Shown: positions 24,313-33,618, numbered from the stretch's first letter. The stretch: 64,000 nucleotides of DNA from Mycolicibacterium fallax (GCF_010726955.1 NZ_AP022603.1:4030001-4094000); one strand, 5' to 3'. Notes: generated from the sequence alone by a model not told the origin. Translations and numbers: made by a program.

Positions 24313-25548
24313 CTAGCGCACCGTGAACGGCACCGACAGCGGGCGGCGGACGTAGCCGCCGCCGGCCCAGGTGATGCCCGACTCGTCGACGGCGAAGTCC
24401 GGGCAGCGGGCCAGCAGTTCGGTCAGCGCGACGCGCGACTGCATCCGTGCGGCCGCCGCGCCCAGGCAGTGGTGCGCGCCGTGGCTGAAGGTCAGGATGT
24501 TGCGGGGATTGCGGGTGATGTCCAGTTCCCCGGCGTTCGGGCCGTATTGGCGTTCGTCCCGGTTGCCCGAGCCGTAGAGCAGCAGCGCCTTGCGCCCGGC
24601 CGGGATGACGGTGTCCCCGATGGTGACGTCCCGGGTGGCGGTGCGGGCCAGGCCCTGCACCGGGGAGGTCAGCCGCAGGAACTCCTCGATGGATTCGGTG
24701 ATCAGAGCGGGGTTCTCGGCCAGCAGGCGACGCTGGTCGGGGTAGCGGTGCAGCAACTGCACGGTGCCGCCGAGCATCCCGGTGGTGGTGTCGTTGCCGC
24801 CGGTGACCATGGTGAAGGCGAACGCCAGGATGGCCAGGTTGCCGGCCAGGTCCGCGTCGTCGGCGCCGATGCCGCCGGCCACCAGGTGCGAGACGGTGTC
24901 GTCGCCGGGTTCGGTGCGGCGGCGCGCGATCAGATCGGTGAAATAGCCCATCATCTCGCCGAGCGCGACGCCGAGGGTGTCCAACGCGGAGCCCAGGCCC
25001 CCGGTCGAGGTGTTCGCCGCGACGATCGCCTCGGTCCAGCCGTCGAACCGGCCCTGATCTTCCTCCGGCACGCCGAGGTAGTGCGCGACGACCATCGAGG
25101 GCAGCGGTTTGAACAGCTCGGCGACGATGTCGCCGCCGCCGGCCTCGCGCAACCGCTCCAGGCGCGCCACCACGAACGCCCTTACCTTGGGTTCGACGGC
25201 CTGCACCTGGCGCGGGGTGAACCCGCGTGAGACGAGTCGCCGGAACGCGGTGTGCGCCGGCGGATCCTGCATCACCATCGGCGGATTGTCCTGCAGCCCA
25301 ATGAGTTCCAGCTCGCGATAGTTGATCGTCAGGCCCTGGGCGGAGGAGAACGTCTCGTGGTCGCGGGCGGCGGCGAAGATGTCGTCGTGCCGGGACAGCA
25401 CGTAGTAGTCATCGCCCGGGCGGTCTTCGGGGACGACGTGATGGACCGGGTCGTGGTCGCGCAGCGCGCGGTACATCGGCCAGGGGTCGGCCCAGCTGTC
25501 GGCGTTGGCCAACTCAAAGCGCGGCGCGTGAGACAAATCCGTCGTCAT
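24313..25548 (-). CDS. cyp130: Cytochrome P450 CYP130
   Basis: 411 residues, very close to M. tuberculosis CYP130 (Rv1256c, 405 aa). I-helix oxygen-activation motif MVTGGNDTTTG, K-helix ExxR in EEFLRL, PERF-like region GPNAGELDITRNPRN and heme-binding FSHGAHHCLG with the thiolate Cys near residue 359. Conserved N-terminal DHDPVHHVVP and SSAQGLT blocks are present. It is a soluble monooxygenase; the physiological substrate of CYP130 is not established to my knowledge. It heads an operon with the TetR gene. ATG 25546-25548. Confidence 0.95.
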   Translation of the reverse strand: MTTDLSHAPRFELANADSWADPWPMYRALRDHDPVHHVVPEDRPGDDYYVLSRHDDIFAAARDHETFSSAQGLTINYRELELIGLQDNPPMVMQDPPAHTAFRRLVSRGFTPRQVQAVEPKVRAFVVARLERLREAGGGDIVAELFKPLPSMVVAHYLGVPEEDQGRFDGWTEAIVAANTSTGGLGSALDTLGVALGEMMGYFTDLIARRRTEPGDDTVSHLVAGGIGADDADLAGNLAILAFAFTMVTGGNDTTTGMLGGTVQLLHRYPDQRRLLAENPALITESIEEFLRLTSPVQGLARTATRDVTIGDTVIPAGRKALLLYGSGNRDERQYGPNAGELDITRNPRNILTFSHGAHHCLGAAAARMQSRVALTELLARCPDFAVDESGITWAGGGYVRRPLSVPFTVR

Positions 25549-25613
25549 GTCTCAGTATTGGGACGTTTTCCGCCAAATGTCAATGCCTGCGGTCCCGCTG
25601 GCCCGCCCCCTTT

Positions 25614-25678
25614 CCCGCGAGCGCTCAACCAGGTACACGGGCATCGGCGTGTCGCGGACCAGGTTGAGCGCTGGGCGG
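25614..25678. repeat. 65-bp palindromic repeat element, copy B
   Basis: AGCGCTCAACC (25620-25630) and GGTTGAGCGCT (25662-25672) are perfect 11-bp arms; inner GGTACAC and GTGT...ACC can extend the stem. It sits in the 159-bp intergenic gap between the Rv1257c-like gene and cyp130, both on the minus strand. Copy A is at 23675-23739. REP/MITE-like in appearance. Confidence 0.8.
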
Positions 25679-25707
25679 GATGGGGAGGGTCCCGGCGGGC
25701 CCGGGCG

Positions 25708-27075
25708 TCAGATCAGGGCGCCGGGGTTGAGGATGTCGTCGGGATCCAGCGCGGCCTTGATCCGCCGGTTGAGCTCCATCGCCTCGGGCCCGAGCTGGCC
25801 GGCCAGCCACGGCTTCTTCAGCCGCCCGACCCCGTGCTCGCCGGTGATGGTGCCGCCGAGGCGCACCGCAAGGTCCATGATCTCGCCGAACAGCACCTGC
25901 GCGCGGGCGGCCATGTCGGCGTCGGCGGGGTCGAAGACGATCAGCGGGTGGGTGTTGCCGTCGCCGGCGTGCGCGATCACCGCGACGGTGACCCGGTGCC
26001 GCGCGGACAGCTCCTCGATGCCGGACACCAGTTCCGCCAGCCGCGGCAGCGGAACCCCCACGTCCTCCAGCAGCAGCGCGCCGGTGGCCTCCACCGCCGG
26101 AATGGCTTCGCGCCGGGCGGTGACGAAGGCCTCGCCCTCGACCGGGTCGGCGGTGCTGTACACCTCCAGCGCGCGGTGCGCGGTGAACGCCTCGGCGATG
26201 AGCTCCGCGTCGGCGCCGGCGGCCCCGCCGCGCTCGTCGGAGGCGGCCACCAGCATCGCGCCGGCCGACCGGTCCAGCCCCATCCGCAGCTTGTCCTCGA
26301 CCGCGTTGATGGTGGTGCGGTCCATGAACTCCAGCATCGCCGGCCGGATCTGGGTGGTGACGGCGACGACGGCCTGGCAGGCGTCGGCGACGGCGGGGAA
26401 GGTGGCCACCACCACCGCCCGCGGCGGCTGGGCCGGCAGCAGCCGCAGGGTCACCTCGGTGATCACCCCGAGGGTGCCCTCGCTGCCGACAAACAACTTG
26501 GTCAGCGACAGCCCGGCGACGTCCTTGAGCCGCGGGCCACCGAGTCGTACCGCGGTGCCGTCGGCCAACACCACCTGCATGCCGAGCACGTAATCGGTTG
26601 TGACACCGTATTTCACGCAGCACAGACCGCCGGCATTGGTGGCGATGTTGCCGCCGATCGAGCAGATTTCGAATGACGACGGGTCCGGCGGGTACCACAG
26701 CCCGTGCTCGGCGGCGGCCGCCTTCACCTCGGCGTTGAGCCGGCCGGGCTGCACCACCGCGACCCGGGTGACCGGGTCGATGTGGATGTCGCGCATCTTC
26801 TCCGTGGACAGCACGATCCCGCCGTTGACCGCTGTCGCGCCGCCGGACAGCCCGGTGCCCGCGCCGCGCGGCACCACGGCGATCCGGTTGGCGGTGGCCC
26901 AGCGCAGCACCGACTGGACCTGCTCGGTGGTGTGCGGGCGAACCACCGCCAGCGGAGTGCCGGCGTCGGGGTCGACCGCACGGTCCTGGCGGTAGGAGGC
27001 CAGGATGTCCGGATCGGTGACGACGACGCCGTCGGGCAGTTCGGCAATCAGGTCGGTGAGCTGCGGATTGATCAC
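25708..27075 (-). CDS. GlcD-type FAD-linked oxidase (Rv1257c-like)
   Basis: 455 residues. FAD/PCMH motifs: VVPRGAGTGLSGGATAVNGG (about 67-86), CSIGGNIATNAGGLCCVKYG (about 137-156) and GSEGTLGVITEVTLRLLP. C-terminal catalytic blocks VIAHAGDGNTHPLIVFD and GTITGEHGVGRLKKPWLA carry the metal/substrate His residues of the D-lactate/glycolate dehydrogenase branch. Length equals M. tuberculosis Rv1257c (455 aa). GTG 27073-27075 lies 8 nt after a minus-strand TAGGAT box (27084-27089). Probable role: oxidation of a D-2-hydroxyacid; substrate not determined. Confidence 0.92.
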   Translation of the reverse strand: MINPQLTDLIAELPDGVVVTDPDILASYRQDRAVDPDAGTPLAVVRPHTTEQVQSVLRWATANRIAVVPRGAGTGLSGGATAVNGGIVLSTEKMRDIHIDPVTRVAVVQPGRLNAEVKAAAAEHGLWYPPDPSSFEICSIGGNIATNAGGLCCVKYGVTTDYVLGMQVVLADGTAVRLGGPRLKDVAGLSLTKLFVGSEGTLGVITEVTLRLLPAQPPRAVVVATFPAVADACQAVVAVTTQIRPAMLEFMDRTTINAVEDKLRMGLDRSAGAMLVAASDERGGAAGADAELIAEAFTAHRALEVYSTADPVEGEAFVTARREAIPAVEATGALLLEDVGVPLPRLAELVSGIEELSARHRVTVAVIAHAGDGNTHPLIVFDPADADMAARAQVLFGEIMDLAVRLGGTITGEHGVGRLKKPWLAGQLGPEAMELNRRIKAALDPDDILNPGALI

Positions 27076-27083
27076 GGACGGCC

Positions 27084-27089
27084 ATCCTA
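27084..27089 (-). promoter_or_regulatory. -10 box TAGGAT upstream of the Rv1257c-like gene
   Basis: Minus-strand TAGGAT with an 8-nt spacer to GTG 27075; predicts a leader of 0-2 nt. Confidence 0.5.
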
Positions 27090-27100
27090 CGAGGGTTTGC

Positions 27101-28318
27101 TCAGCGGCGGTCCAACTCGCGCAGCGACGGCAGGGCCAGTGCCGCCAGCCCGACGGCCAGCATCGGCACCGACAGCGCCAGGAACGTCACCGTCAGGCCC
27201 GCGGCGTCGGCGAGCGGCCCGGCGATGATCAGCCCGACCGGGCCCGCGGCGTAGGCCAGCGACCCCATCACGCCCACCACCCGACCGCGCAATTGGGCCG
27301 GCGCCCGGGTCTGCATCACGTAGTTGTAGATCGGGCCGATCGGGCCGTACACCAGGCCCACCAGCAGTGAGAGCACCAGGATCAGCGGCAGCGGCGGCAG
27401 GAACGCGATCACCGTCGTGGTCACCCCGAGGGTCAGCATCGCGGCGATCAGCGTGCTGCGCCGCGGCAGGTGGCGTGCGGTCACCGCGTAGCCGAGAGCC
27501 CCGATCAGGCCGCCGGCGGCCAGCGCCATCAACACCCAACCCAACTGCTGTGGCTGCCCGCGGTCGGTGAAGTACTTCGGAAACAGCACCGATTCGATCG
27601 GCACGTAGAGCCCGTTGATGATCAGGTCGACCGCCGCCAGCGTCCGCAGCACCCGGTTGTGACAGACGAACCGCAGTCCCTCGACGATTCCCGGCCACAG
27701 CCGTTCGGGCAGCTTGGCCCGGTCCGGGCGGCCCGCCCCGGCCAGCCGGATCATCCCGACGGCCAGCAGCGCCGCCACGAACAGCCCGGCGGTCACCCAC
27801 ATGGTCTGCGCGCCGCCGAGCGTGGCGATCAACACCCCGCCGATGCCCGGGCCGACGATGTAGGCGAGGTTGAACGCCGCCTGATAACCGCCGTTGGCCC
27901 GGTCCAGCGACCAGCCCGCCCGCTCGGCCGCCTCCGGCAGCATCGAGATCCGCGCGGTCATCCCGGCCGGGTCGAACACCGCGCCGAGCGCGGCCAGCGC
28001 GGACAGCGACAGCACGTTGATCGCACCCGCCCCGCACAGCAGCACCAGCACCGGCACCATCGCCACCGACAGCCCGGACAGCGCATCGGAGAGCATCGAC
28101 ACCCGGCGCCGGCCCAGATAATCCACCGCCGCGCCGGCCAGCAGCGTGGAGGCCAGCAGCGGCACCGTCCCGGCCGTCGCCACCACGGCGGCGGCCGAGG
28201 CGGATCCGTTGTGCTGCAGGGCAAGCCAGGGAAACGCGACGATCGAGATGCCGTTGCCTGCCCCGGCGGTCACGGTGGCGAACAGCAACAGCAGCAGCGG
28301 AGCGCGGTCGCCGTTCAT
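27101..28318 (-). CDS. tap: MFS drug efflux pump Tap-like (Rv1258c)
   Basis: 405 residues, 12-helix MFS exporter. Tap-like blocks: [13 protein letters not shown] (about 25-37), [18 protein letters not shown] (motif A region, about 64-81), [26 protein letters not shown] and [21 protein letters not shown]. tuberculosis Tap is 419 aa and pumps tetracycline and aminoglycosides in a WhiB7-dependent way. ATG 28316-28318 is chosen by homology; a minus-strand TACTCT (28328-28333) lies 9 nt upstream. I could not identify a convincing WhiB7-type AT-rich/-35 element at correct spacing. Confidence 0.92.
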   Translation of the reverse strand: MNGDRAPLLLLLFATVTAGAGNGISIVAFPWLALQHNGSASAAAVVATAGTVPLLASTLLAGAAVDYLGRRRVSMLSDALSGLSVAMVPVLVLLCGAGAINVLSLSALAALGAVFDPAGMTARISMLPEAAERAGWSLDRANGGYQAAFNLAYIVGPGIGGVLIATLGGAQTMWVTAGLFVAALLAVGMIRLAGAGRPDRAKLPERLWPGIVEGLRFVCHNRVLRTLAAVDLIINGLYVPIESVLFPKYFTDRGQPQQLGWVLMALAAGGLIGALGYAVTARHLPRRSTLIAAMLTLGVTTTVIAFLPPLPLILVLSLLVGLVYGPIGPIYNYVMQTRAPAQLRGRVVGVMGSLAYAAGPVGLIIAGPLADAAGLTVTFLALSVPMLAVGLAALALPSLRELDRR

Positions 28319-28412
28319 CGCAGCGCAAGAGTATGTCGCCGGACTCGGGTGCGGCCAGCCAATTTCGTACCGGCCGGCCGGCGCCGGGTCCCGGCGAGCA
28401 CAATCGGGTGTG

Positions 28413-29255
28413 ATGACATCTCCGCAGCCCCCGGAGCTGCCGCACCCGCGCACCGGGCAGCTCTTCGCCTCTCCGGTGCCCGCCGGCGCCGGCTGGCCCG
28501 GTGACCCGGCCACCCCGGCCACCCCGATCGCGACGACGGCGAACCGGGTCGCGCGGCTGGCCGGCCGCGCCGAGACCATCGCCGAACTGGACGCCGAGAT
28601 CAGCGTCTGCCGCGGCTGCCCGCGGCTGGTCAGCTGGCGCGAGCAGGTCGCGGTGGATAAGCGCCGGGCGTTCCTCGGGCAGCCCTACTGGGGCCGGCCG
28701 GTGCCGGGTTGGGGCGACGAGCACCCGGGCATCTTCATCCTCGGGCTGGCCCCGGCCGCCCACGGCGCCAACCGGACCGGGCGGATCTTCACCGGGGACC
28801 GCTCCGGCGACCAGTTGTTCGCCGCGCTGCATCGGGCCGGGCTGGTCAGCGCACCGGACAGTGTCGATGCCGCCGACGGGCTGCGGGCCGTCGGCGTGCG
28901 GATCGGGTCCCCGGTGCGCTGCGCCCCGCCGGCCAACGCGCCGACCCCGCAGGAGCGCCGCACCTGCGACCCGTGGCTGGCCGCCGAATGGCGGCTGATC
29001 GCCGACGACGTGCGGGTGGTGGTCGCCCTCGGCGGGTTCGCCTGGCAGGTGGCGTTGCACCTGCTCGAGGGCCGGTTCGACGGCCCAAAACCGAAATTCG
29101 GTCACGGCGTGGTCGCCGAGGGGGACGGGGTGACGTTGCTCGGCTGCTACCACCCGAGCCAGCAGAACATGTTCACCGGCCGGCTCACCCCGGCGATGCT
29201 CGACGACGTGTTCGGCGCCGCGGTGCGGCTCAGCCGGGAGCACCCGGCCGGCTGA
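28413..29255 (+). CDS. udgB: Family 5 uracil-DNA glycosylase UdgB
   Basis: 280 residues. It excises uracil, hypoxanthine and other damaged bases from DNA. Four cysteines expected to hold a 4Fe-4S cluster are present: CRGC (66 and 69), VRCAPP (about 170) and RRTCDP (about 186). Motif A is [20 protein letters not shown] (uracil pocket) and the C-terminal motif is [15 protein letters not shown]. tuberculosis Rv1259 is 299 aa. ATG 28413 is used; GTG 28410 directly before it is equally possible. It diverges from tap. Confidence 0.94.
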   Translation: MTSPQPPELPHPRTGQLFASPVPAGAGWPGDPATPATPIATTANRVARLAGRAETIAELDAEISVCRGCPRLVSWREQVAVDKRRAFLGQPYWGRPVPGWGDEHPGIFILGLAPAAHGANRTGRIFTGDRSGDQLFAALHRAGLVSAPDSVDAADGLRAVGVRIGSPVRCAPPANAPTPQERRTCDPWLAAEWRLIADDVRVVVALGGFAWQVALHLLEGRFDGPKPKFGHGVVAEGDGVTLLGCYHPSQQNMFTGRLTPAMLDDVFGAAVRLSREHPAG

Positions 29256-29307
29256 GCGGGGAGCACCGCGCCGGGAACAACCCAGCGCGGCGGGCGTTAC
29301 AGCCGTC

Positions 29308-30357
29308 ATGCGGCTTTCTGTCCTCGACCTGGTCCCCGTCCGCACCGATCAGCGCAGCGCCGACGCGCTCGCCGCCACGGTGACGCTCGCCCGGACCGCC
29401 GACACCCGCGGCTACACCCGGTATTGGCTGGCCGAGCATCACAACATGGCGCCGGTGGCCGCGACCAGCCCGCCGGTGCTGATCGGCTACCTGGCCGCCC
29501 AGACCGAGCGGATCCGGCTGGGCTCGGGCGGAGTGATGCTGCCCAACCACGCCCCGCTGGCCGTCGCCGAGCAGTTCGCGCTGCTGGAGGCCGCCGCGCC
29601 GGGTCGCATCGACCTGGGGCTCGGACGGGCGCCGGGTTCTGACCCGGTGACCTCGGCGGCGATGCGGGGCTGGACCGCTGACGTGGCGGCCGAACGCCGC
29701 CGGATCGACGAGTTCCCGAGCTACCTCGACGAGGTGGCCGCCCTGATGAGCCCGCACGGCGCCCGGGTGGCGCTGCGGTCGGGGGAGGACTACGTGCTCA
29801 GGGCCACCCCGGCCGCCGACGGGCAACCGCCGATCTGGCTGCTCGGGTCGTCGATGTACTCCGCGCACCTGGCCGCCGCCAAGGGCCTGCCGTACGTGTT
29901 CGCGCACCACTTCGCCGGCCGCGGCACCGCCGAGGCGCTGGCGGTTTACCGCGACGAGTTCGTGCCGTCGGCGACCACCCCGGCGCCGCGCACCTTCCTG
30001 ACCGTCAACGTGTCGGTGGCCCCGACCCGCGCCGAGGCCGAACGGCTGGCGCTGCCCAACCGGGTGATGATGGCGCGGCTGCGGACCGGCCAACCGATCG
30101 GGCCGATCGACCTGGTCGAGCACGCCGAGCTGCTGGACCTGTCGGTCGCCGAGCGCGCCGTGATCGCCGCCTCCGATGCCACCACCGTCGTCGGCACCCC
30201 GGCCGAGGCCGCCGCGGCGCTGCACGGCCTGGCCGAGCGATTCGGTGTCGACGAGGTGATGATCAGCCCGGTCGGCGGCGCGCTGCGCGGCACCGACCCG
30301 GCCACCGCCCCGGCCCGGGTGCAGACCCTGGAACTGCTGGCCGACGAGCTGCTTTAA
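29308..30357 (+). CDS. Luciferase-like (LLM class) flavin-dependent oxidoreductase
   Basis: 349 residues. Bacterial-luciferase fold markers: RYWLAEHHNM (about 38-47), IRLGSGGVMLPNHAPLAVAE (about 70-89), GRIDLGLGRAPGSD (about 99-112) and PPIWLLGSS. The AEHH motif places it in the MsnO8/YhbW-like LLM subgroup that usually uses FMN. Substrate unknown. It lies 52 bp downstream of udgB and ends 12 bp from the converging HIT gene. Confidence 0.9.
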   Translation: MRLSVLDLVPVRTDQRSADALAATVTLARTADTRGYTRYWLAEHHNMAPVAATSPPVLIGYLAAQTERIRLGSGGVMLPNHAPLAVAEQFALLEAAAPGRIDLGLGRAPGSDPVTSAAMRGWTADVAAERRRIDEFPSYLDEVAALMSPHGARVALRSGEDYVLRATPAADGQPPIWLLGSSMYSAHLAAAKGLPYVFAHHFAGRGTAEALAVYRDEFVPSATTPAPRTFLTVNVSVAPTRAEAERLALPNRVMMARLRTGQPIGPIDLVEHAELLDLSVAERAVIAASDATTVVGTPAEAAAALHGLAERFGVDEVMISPVGGALRGTDPATAPARVQTLELLADELL

Positions 30358-30369
30358 AACAAACCTCCG

Positions 30370-30783
30370 TCAGTGCAGCGCCGCCCGCAGCAGTCGGCCG
30401 GTTTCCTCGCGGGCGGGGTCGCGGCGCAGCAGCACGCCGGCGGCGAACCGCAGCTTGTCGCCGCGGCGGCGCGGCGCCACGTGCAGGTGGATGTGGAACA
30501 CCGACTGGAACGCGGCCTTGCCGTCGTTGATGACGACGTTGCTGCCGTCGGCGTGCAGGCCGGAGGCCCGGGCGGCCAGTGCCACCCGCTGCCCGAGCGC
30601 CATCATCCCGGCCAGCACCGGCGCCGGAGTGTCGGTCAGGTCGACGTGGTGGGCCTTGGGAATGATCAGGGTGTGCCCGCGAACCATCGGGCGGATGTCC
30701 AGGAACGCCAGGTAGTCGTCGTCCTCATGGATTCGGATCGCCGGGGCTTGCCCGGCCACGATCGAGCAGAACACACAAGACAT
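30370..30783 (-). CDS. HIT-family nucleotide hydrolase (Rv1262c-like)
   Basis: 137 residues. Histidine triad FHIHLHVAPR (His about 96-100) is the catalytic site for hydrolysing AMP-linked substrates. The N-terminal CVFC pair suggests a Zn site as in HINT-like HIT proteins; IRPMVRGHTLIIPKAHH is the conserved helix/strand. ATG 30781-30783 is 7 nt after a TACCGT box. M. tuberculosis Rv1262c is 144 aa. Divergent from the amidase with back-to-back leaderless promoters. Confidence 0.93.
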   Translation of the reverse strand: MSCVFCSIVAGQAPAIRIHEDDDYLAFLDIRPMVRGHTLIIPKAHHVDLTDTPAPVLAGMMALGQRVALAARASGLHADGSNVVINDGKAAFQSVFHIHLHVAPRRRGDKLRFAAGVLLRRDPAREETGRLLRAALH

Positions 30784-30790
30784 ACCGGCC

Positions 30791-30796
30791 ACGGTA
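30791..30796 (-). promoter_or_regulatory. -10 box TACCGT, leaderless promoter of the HIT gene
   Basis: Minus-strand TACCGT, 7-nt spacer GGCCGGT, ATG at 30783. It is 11 bp from the plus-strand -10 box of the amidase, so the two promoters overlap. Confidence 0.6.
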
Positions 30797-30807
30797 GAGC
30801 GCGCGAC

Positions 30808-30813
30808 TACTGT
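30808..30813 (+). promoter_or_regulatory. -10 box TACTGT, leaderless promoter of the amidase
   Basis: TACTGT, 7-nt spacer, ATG at 30821. No Shine-Dalgarno. The divergent HIT promoter overlaps its upstream region. Confidence 0.6.
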
Positions 30814-30820
30814 TCCCGCC

Positions 30821-32221
30821 ATGGACTCGATCGACCTGGTGTTTGCCGGTGCCGCCGAACAGGCCCGGATGCTGGCCGGCGGCGCCATCACCGCCCCGGC
30901 ACTCACCGAGCTGTATCTGGAGCGGATCGCCCGGCTGGACCCGGAACTGCGGGCCTACCGGATCGTGCTGGTCGACGCGGCCCGCCGGGCCGCCGCCGAG
31001 GCCCAGGAGCGCCTGGACGCCGGTGAGCGGGCCCCGCTGCTCGGCGTGCCGATCGCGATCAAGGACGACACCGACGTCGCCGGCCAGCTCACCACCTTCG
31101 GCAGCAACGCCGCCGGTCCGGCCCCGACCCGGGACGCCGAGGTGATCACCCGGCTGCGGGAGGCCGGCGCGGTGATCCTCGGCAAGACCGCGGTCCCGGA
31201 GATGATGCTGTGGCCGTTCACCGAGTCGGTGGCCTTCGGTGCCACGCACAACCCGTGGGATGTCGCGCGCACCCCGGGCGGCAGCAGCGGCGGCAGCGCG
31301 GCCGCCGTCGCCGCCGGGCTGGCCCCGTTCGCGCTGGGCTCCGACGGGGCAGGCTCCATCCGGATCCCGGCGACCTGGTGCGGGTTGTACGGGCTCAAGC
31401 CGCAGCGCGGCCGGGTGCCGACCGCGCCGCACGAGGGCGGCTGGAACGGCCTGACCGTGAACGGTCCGATCACCCGCACGGTGGAGGACGCCGCGCTGTT
31501 CCTCGACGTCACCACCACCAAGTCGGAGCTGCCCGCGCCCGAGGGCGGGTTCGTCCGGGCGGCCTCGCATCCGCCGGGCCGATTGCGAATCGCGTTGAGC
31601 ACCAACATCCCTCCGATCGGCGCCGCGTACCGAGACGCCGAGCAGCGTGCGGCGGTGCATCAGGCCGGTGCGCTGCTGCGCGACCTCGGCCACCAGGTGG
31701 TGCTGCGCGAGATCGACTACCCGCGAACCTCGATTTACGCCCAGGTGCTGCCCCGGATGCTTCGCGGGCTGTCCGACGATGTGCGGGCGCTGCCGCATCC
31801 AGAACGCCTGGACTCCCGCACCCGCGGGCTGGCCCGGGTCGGCCGGCTGATCTCCGATGACCGGATGGCGCGGATCCGGGCCGGCGAGGCCGAGCTGGCC
31901 GCCCGGGTCAACGGCATTTTCGACGACGTCGATGTGGTCATCACCCCGGGCTGTGCGACCGGACCGTCGCGGGTGGGGGCCTACCGCCGGCTCGGCGGAT
32001 TGGCGACGCTGGCGCTGGTCGGTGCCCGGGTGCCGTATCAGTCCGTCCTCAACGCCACCGGTCAGCCGGCCGCCGTGCTGCCGTGGGGCCTGGACCGGCA
32101 GGGCCTGCCGCTGTCGATCCAATTGGTGGGCCGCCCCTTCGACGAGGCGACGCTGCTGTCGCTGAGTGCGGAGATCGAGGCGGATCGGCCGTGGGCGCAG
32201 CGCCGTCCGTCGATCAGCTGA
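30821..32221 (+). CDS. amiB2: Amidase signature family enzyme (AmiB2/Rv1263-like)
   Basis: 466 residues. Amidase-signature triad elements: catalytic Lys 81 in GVPIAIKDD, the Gly/Ser box PGGSSGGSAAAVAAGLAP (about 149-166) and the nucleophile region GSDGAGSIRIPATWCGLYGL (about 169-188). M. tuberculosis Rv1263 is 462 aa. It hydrolyses an amide bond; the natural substrate is unknown. The start is fixed by the -10 box 7 nt upstream. The Rv1264-type cyclase follows 32 bp later with its own promoter. Confidence 0.92.
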   Translation: MDSIDLVFAGAAEQARMLAGGAITAPALTELYLERIARLDPELRAYRIVLVDAARRAAAEAQERLDAGERAPLLGVPIAIKDDTDVAGQLTTFGSNAAGPAPTRDAEVITRLREAGAVILGKTAVPEMMLWPFTESVAFGATHNPWDVARTPGGSSGGSAAAVAAGLAPFALGSDGAGSIRIPATWCGLYGLKPQRGRVPTAPHEGGWNGLTVNGPITRTVEDAALFLDVTTTKSELPAPEGGFVRAASHPPGRLRIALSTNIPPIGAAYRDAEQRAAVHQAGALLRDLGHQVVLREIDYPRTSIYAQVLPRMLRGLSDDVRALPHPERLDSRTRGLARVGRLISDDRMARIRAGEAELAARVNGIFDDVDVVITPGCATGPSRVGAYRRLGGLATLALVGARVPYQSVLNATGQPAAVLPWGLDRQGLPLSIQLVGRPFDEATLLSLSAEIEADRPWAQRRPSIS

Positions 32222-32241
32222 GAAACGCCGGTACCCGACGG

Positions 32242-32247
32242 TAGGTT
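32242..32247 (+). promoter_or_regulatory. -10 box TAGGTT, leaderless promoter of the cyclase
   Basis: TAGGTT, 6-nt spacer GAACTG, GTG start at 32254. It lies just after the amidase stop, so the cyclase can be transcribed on its own. Confidence 0.6.
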
Positions 32248-32253
32248 GAACTG

Positions 32254-33375
32254 GTGTCCGTTGATCCGAGGATCGAGAATTCGTCGCTCTTCGACGGCCT
32301 GAGCGGAACCCGCCGCGACGAGCGGATCGAACTCGTGGACTGGCTGCTGAGCCGGGGCTACCCGTTCGAGGAGATCGAGTCGACCGTCTCGCCGGTGCTG
32401 ATGGCCTCCCGCCGGGTGATCGGCGACGACGGTGACCGGGTCAGCACCCGCGAGATCGCCGCGAACACCGGGCTGGATCTTGCCCTGCAGGAGCGGGTCC
32501 TGCGGGCCCTCGGGCTGCACCACGTGCAGGATCCCGACGAGAAGGCGTACCTGCGTGCCGACGGTGAGGCGACCTTCCACACCGCGCAGTTCGTCCGGAT
32601 GGGCTTCGACACCGACGAACTGCTGCGGATCGCCCGGGTACTGGCCGAGGGGCTGACCCCGGTCGCCGAGATGATGCGCAACGCCGCGCTGAGCATGGTG
32701 ATGAAGCCGGGGCTGACCGAACTGGAAATCGCCCAGCGCTCCGAGCGGATGATGGAGGCCGCCGCCCCGGTACTGGGACCGATGATCACCGACCTGCTGA
32801 TGCTCAAGCTGCGCAACGTGATGCAGACCGAGGCGGTCACCGAGGCCGAGCGTGCCGAGGGCGCGGCCCGCCCCGGCGCCCGGGAGGTGGCCGTCGCGTT
32901 CGCCGACCTGGTCGACTTCACCGGGCTGGGCGAGGTGCTGCCGCCGGAGGACATTGAGGACATGGCGCTGCGGCTCAGCGACACCGCACGCGAGGTTATC
33001 GATCCGCCGGTGCGGCTGGTCAAGACGATCGGTGACGCGGTGATGATGGTGTGCCCGGAACCGCTGGCGCTGCTCAACGCGATGCTGGACCTGGCCGATG
33101 CCGCCGAGGCCGATCCGGGCCTGCCGAGGCTGCGCACCGGGATGGCGTGGGGCTCGGCGATGGGTCGCTCGGGGGACTGGTTCGGCGCCCCGGTGAACCT
33201 GGCCAGCCGGGTCACCGCCGCGGCCCGGCCGGGCCGGGTGCTGGCCGCCGAATCGCTCAAGGATGTGATCGACGACGAGGTGAACTTCGAGTGGAAGTTC
33301 GTCGGCGCCCGCAAACTCAAGGGCATCACCGGGGAGACCAAGCTGTACCGGGTCAAACGCGCCGGAACTCGATGA
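32254..33375 (+). CDS. Class III adenylate cyclase with N-terminal autoinhibitory domain (Rv1264-like)
   Basis: 373 residues. An all-helical N-terminal regulatory domain (about 1-190), which in Rv1264 makes activity pH-dependent, precedes a class III catalytic domain (about 205-373). Catalytic residues are present: metal aspartates in FADLVDFTG (about 215-223) and IGDAVMM (about 258-264), adenine-recognising Lys in VKTIGD, Asp in GDWFGAPVNLASRV, and the transition-state Asn/Arg in that same segment. It should be a homodimer making cAMP from ATP. Rv1264 is 397 aa. GTG 32254 follows a -10 box by 6 nt. Confidence 0.94.
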   Translation: MSVDPRIENSSLFDGLSGTRRDERIELVDWLLSRGYPFEEIESTVSPVLMASRRVIGDDGDRVSTREIAANTGLDLALQERVLRALGLHHVQDPDEKAYLRADGEATFHTAQFVRMGFDTDELLRIARVLAEGLTPVAEMMRNAALSMVMKPGLTELEIAQRSERMMEAAAPVLGPMITDLLMLKLRNVMQTEAVTEAERAEGAARPGAREVAVAFADLVDFTGLGEVLPPEDIEDMALRLSDTAREVIDPPVRLVKTIGDAVMMVCPEPLALLNAMLDLADAAEADPGLPRLRTGMAWGSAMGRSGDWFGAPVNLASRVTAAARPGRVLAAESLKDVIDDEVNFEWKFVGARKLKGITGETKLYRVKRAGTR

Positions 33376-33411
33376 CAGGTCTGGGGCGCCGGCGGCTGGC
33401 ATCATGAGGTG

Positions 33412-33618
33412 ATGGCAGGTAAGGAGATCGACCGGGTTCGGGCGAGCAGCGCCTGGTCGGTGGTGCGACAGCATCCGGGGATGACCCTGTTCGCCGCCTC
33501 CCCGGCGCTGCTGGCCTGCGCCGCGGTGTGGCTGCTGGCCGGCTCCGGCTGGGCGCTGCTGCTGGCGCTGGTGCTGGTGGTCGGCGGCGGAGTCGCGCTG
33601 CTGGCCCGCCGCGGCTGA
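33412..33618 (+). CDS. Small two-helix membrane protein, hypothetical
   Basis: 68 residues. A short amphipathic N-terminus (MAGKEIDRVRASSAWSVVRQ) is followed by two hydrophobic helices (TLFAASPALLACAAVWLLAG and WALLLALVLVVGGGVALLA) with a tight turn and a basic end. I do not recognise a family. ATG 33412 is used; GTG 33409 precedes it in frame. A CATCAT box (33400-33405) lies 6 nt upstream, so it may be leaderless. It starts 36 bp after the cyclase and its stop lies in an inverted repeat shared with the converging ABC exporter. A role linked to the cyclase is only a neighbourhood guess. Confidence 0.65.
   Translation: MAGKEIDRVRASSAWSVVRQHPGMTLFAASPALLACAAVWLLAGSGWALLLALVLVVGGGVALLARRG

Noticed and set aside
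28319..28380. WhiB7-type promoter for tap
   Set aside because: An AAATTGGCT-like sequence is present but about 23 nt from the TACTCT box, too far for a normal -35/-10 spacing.
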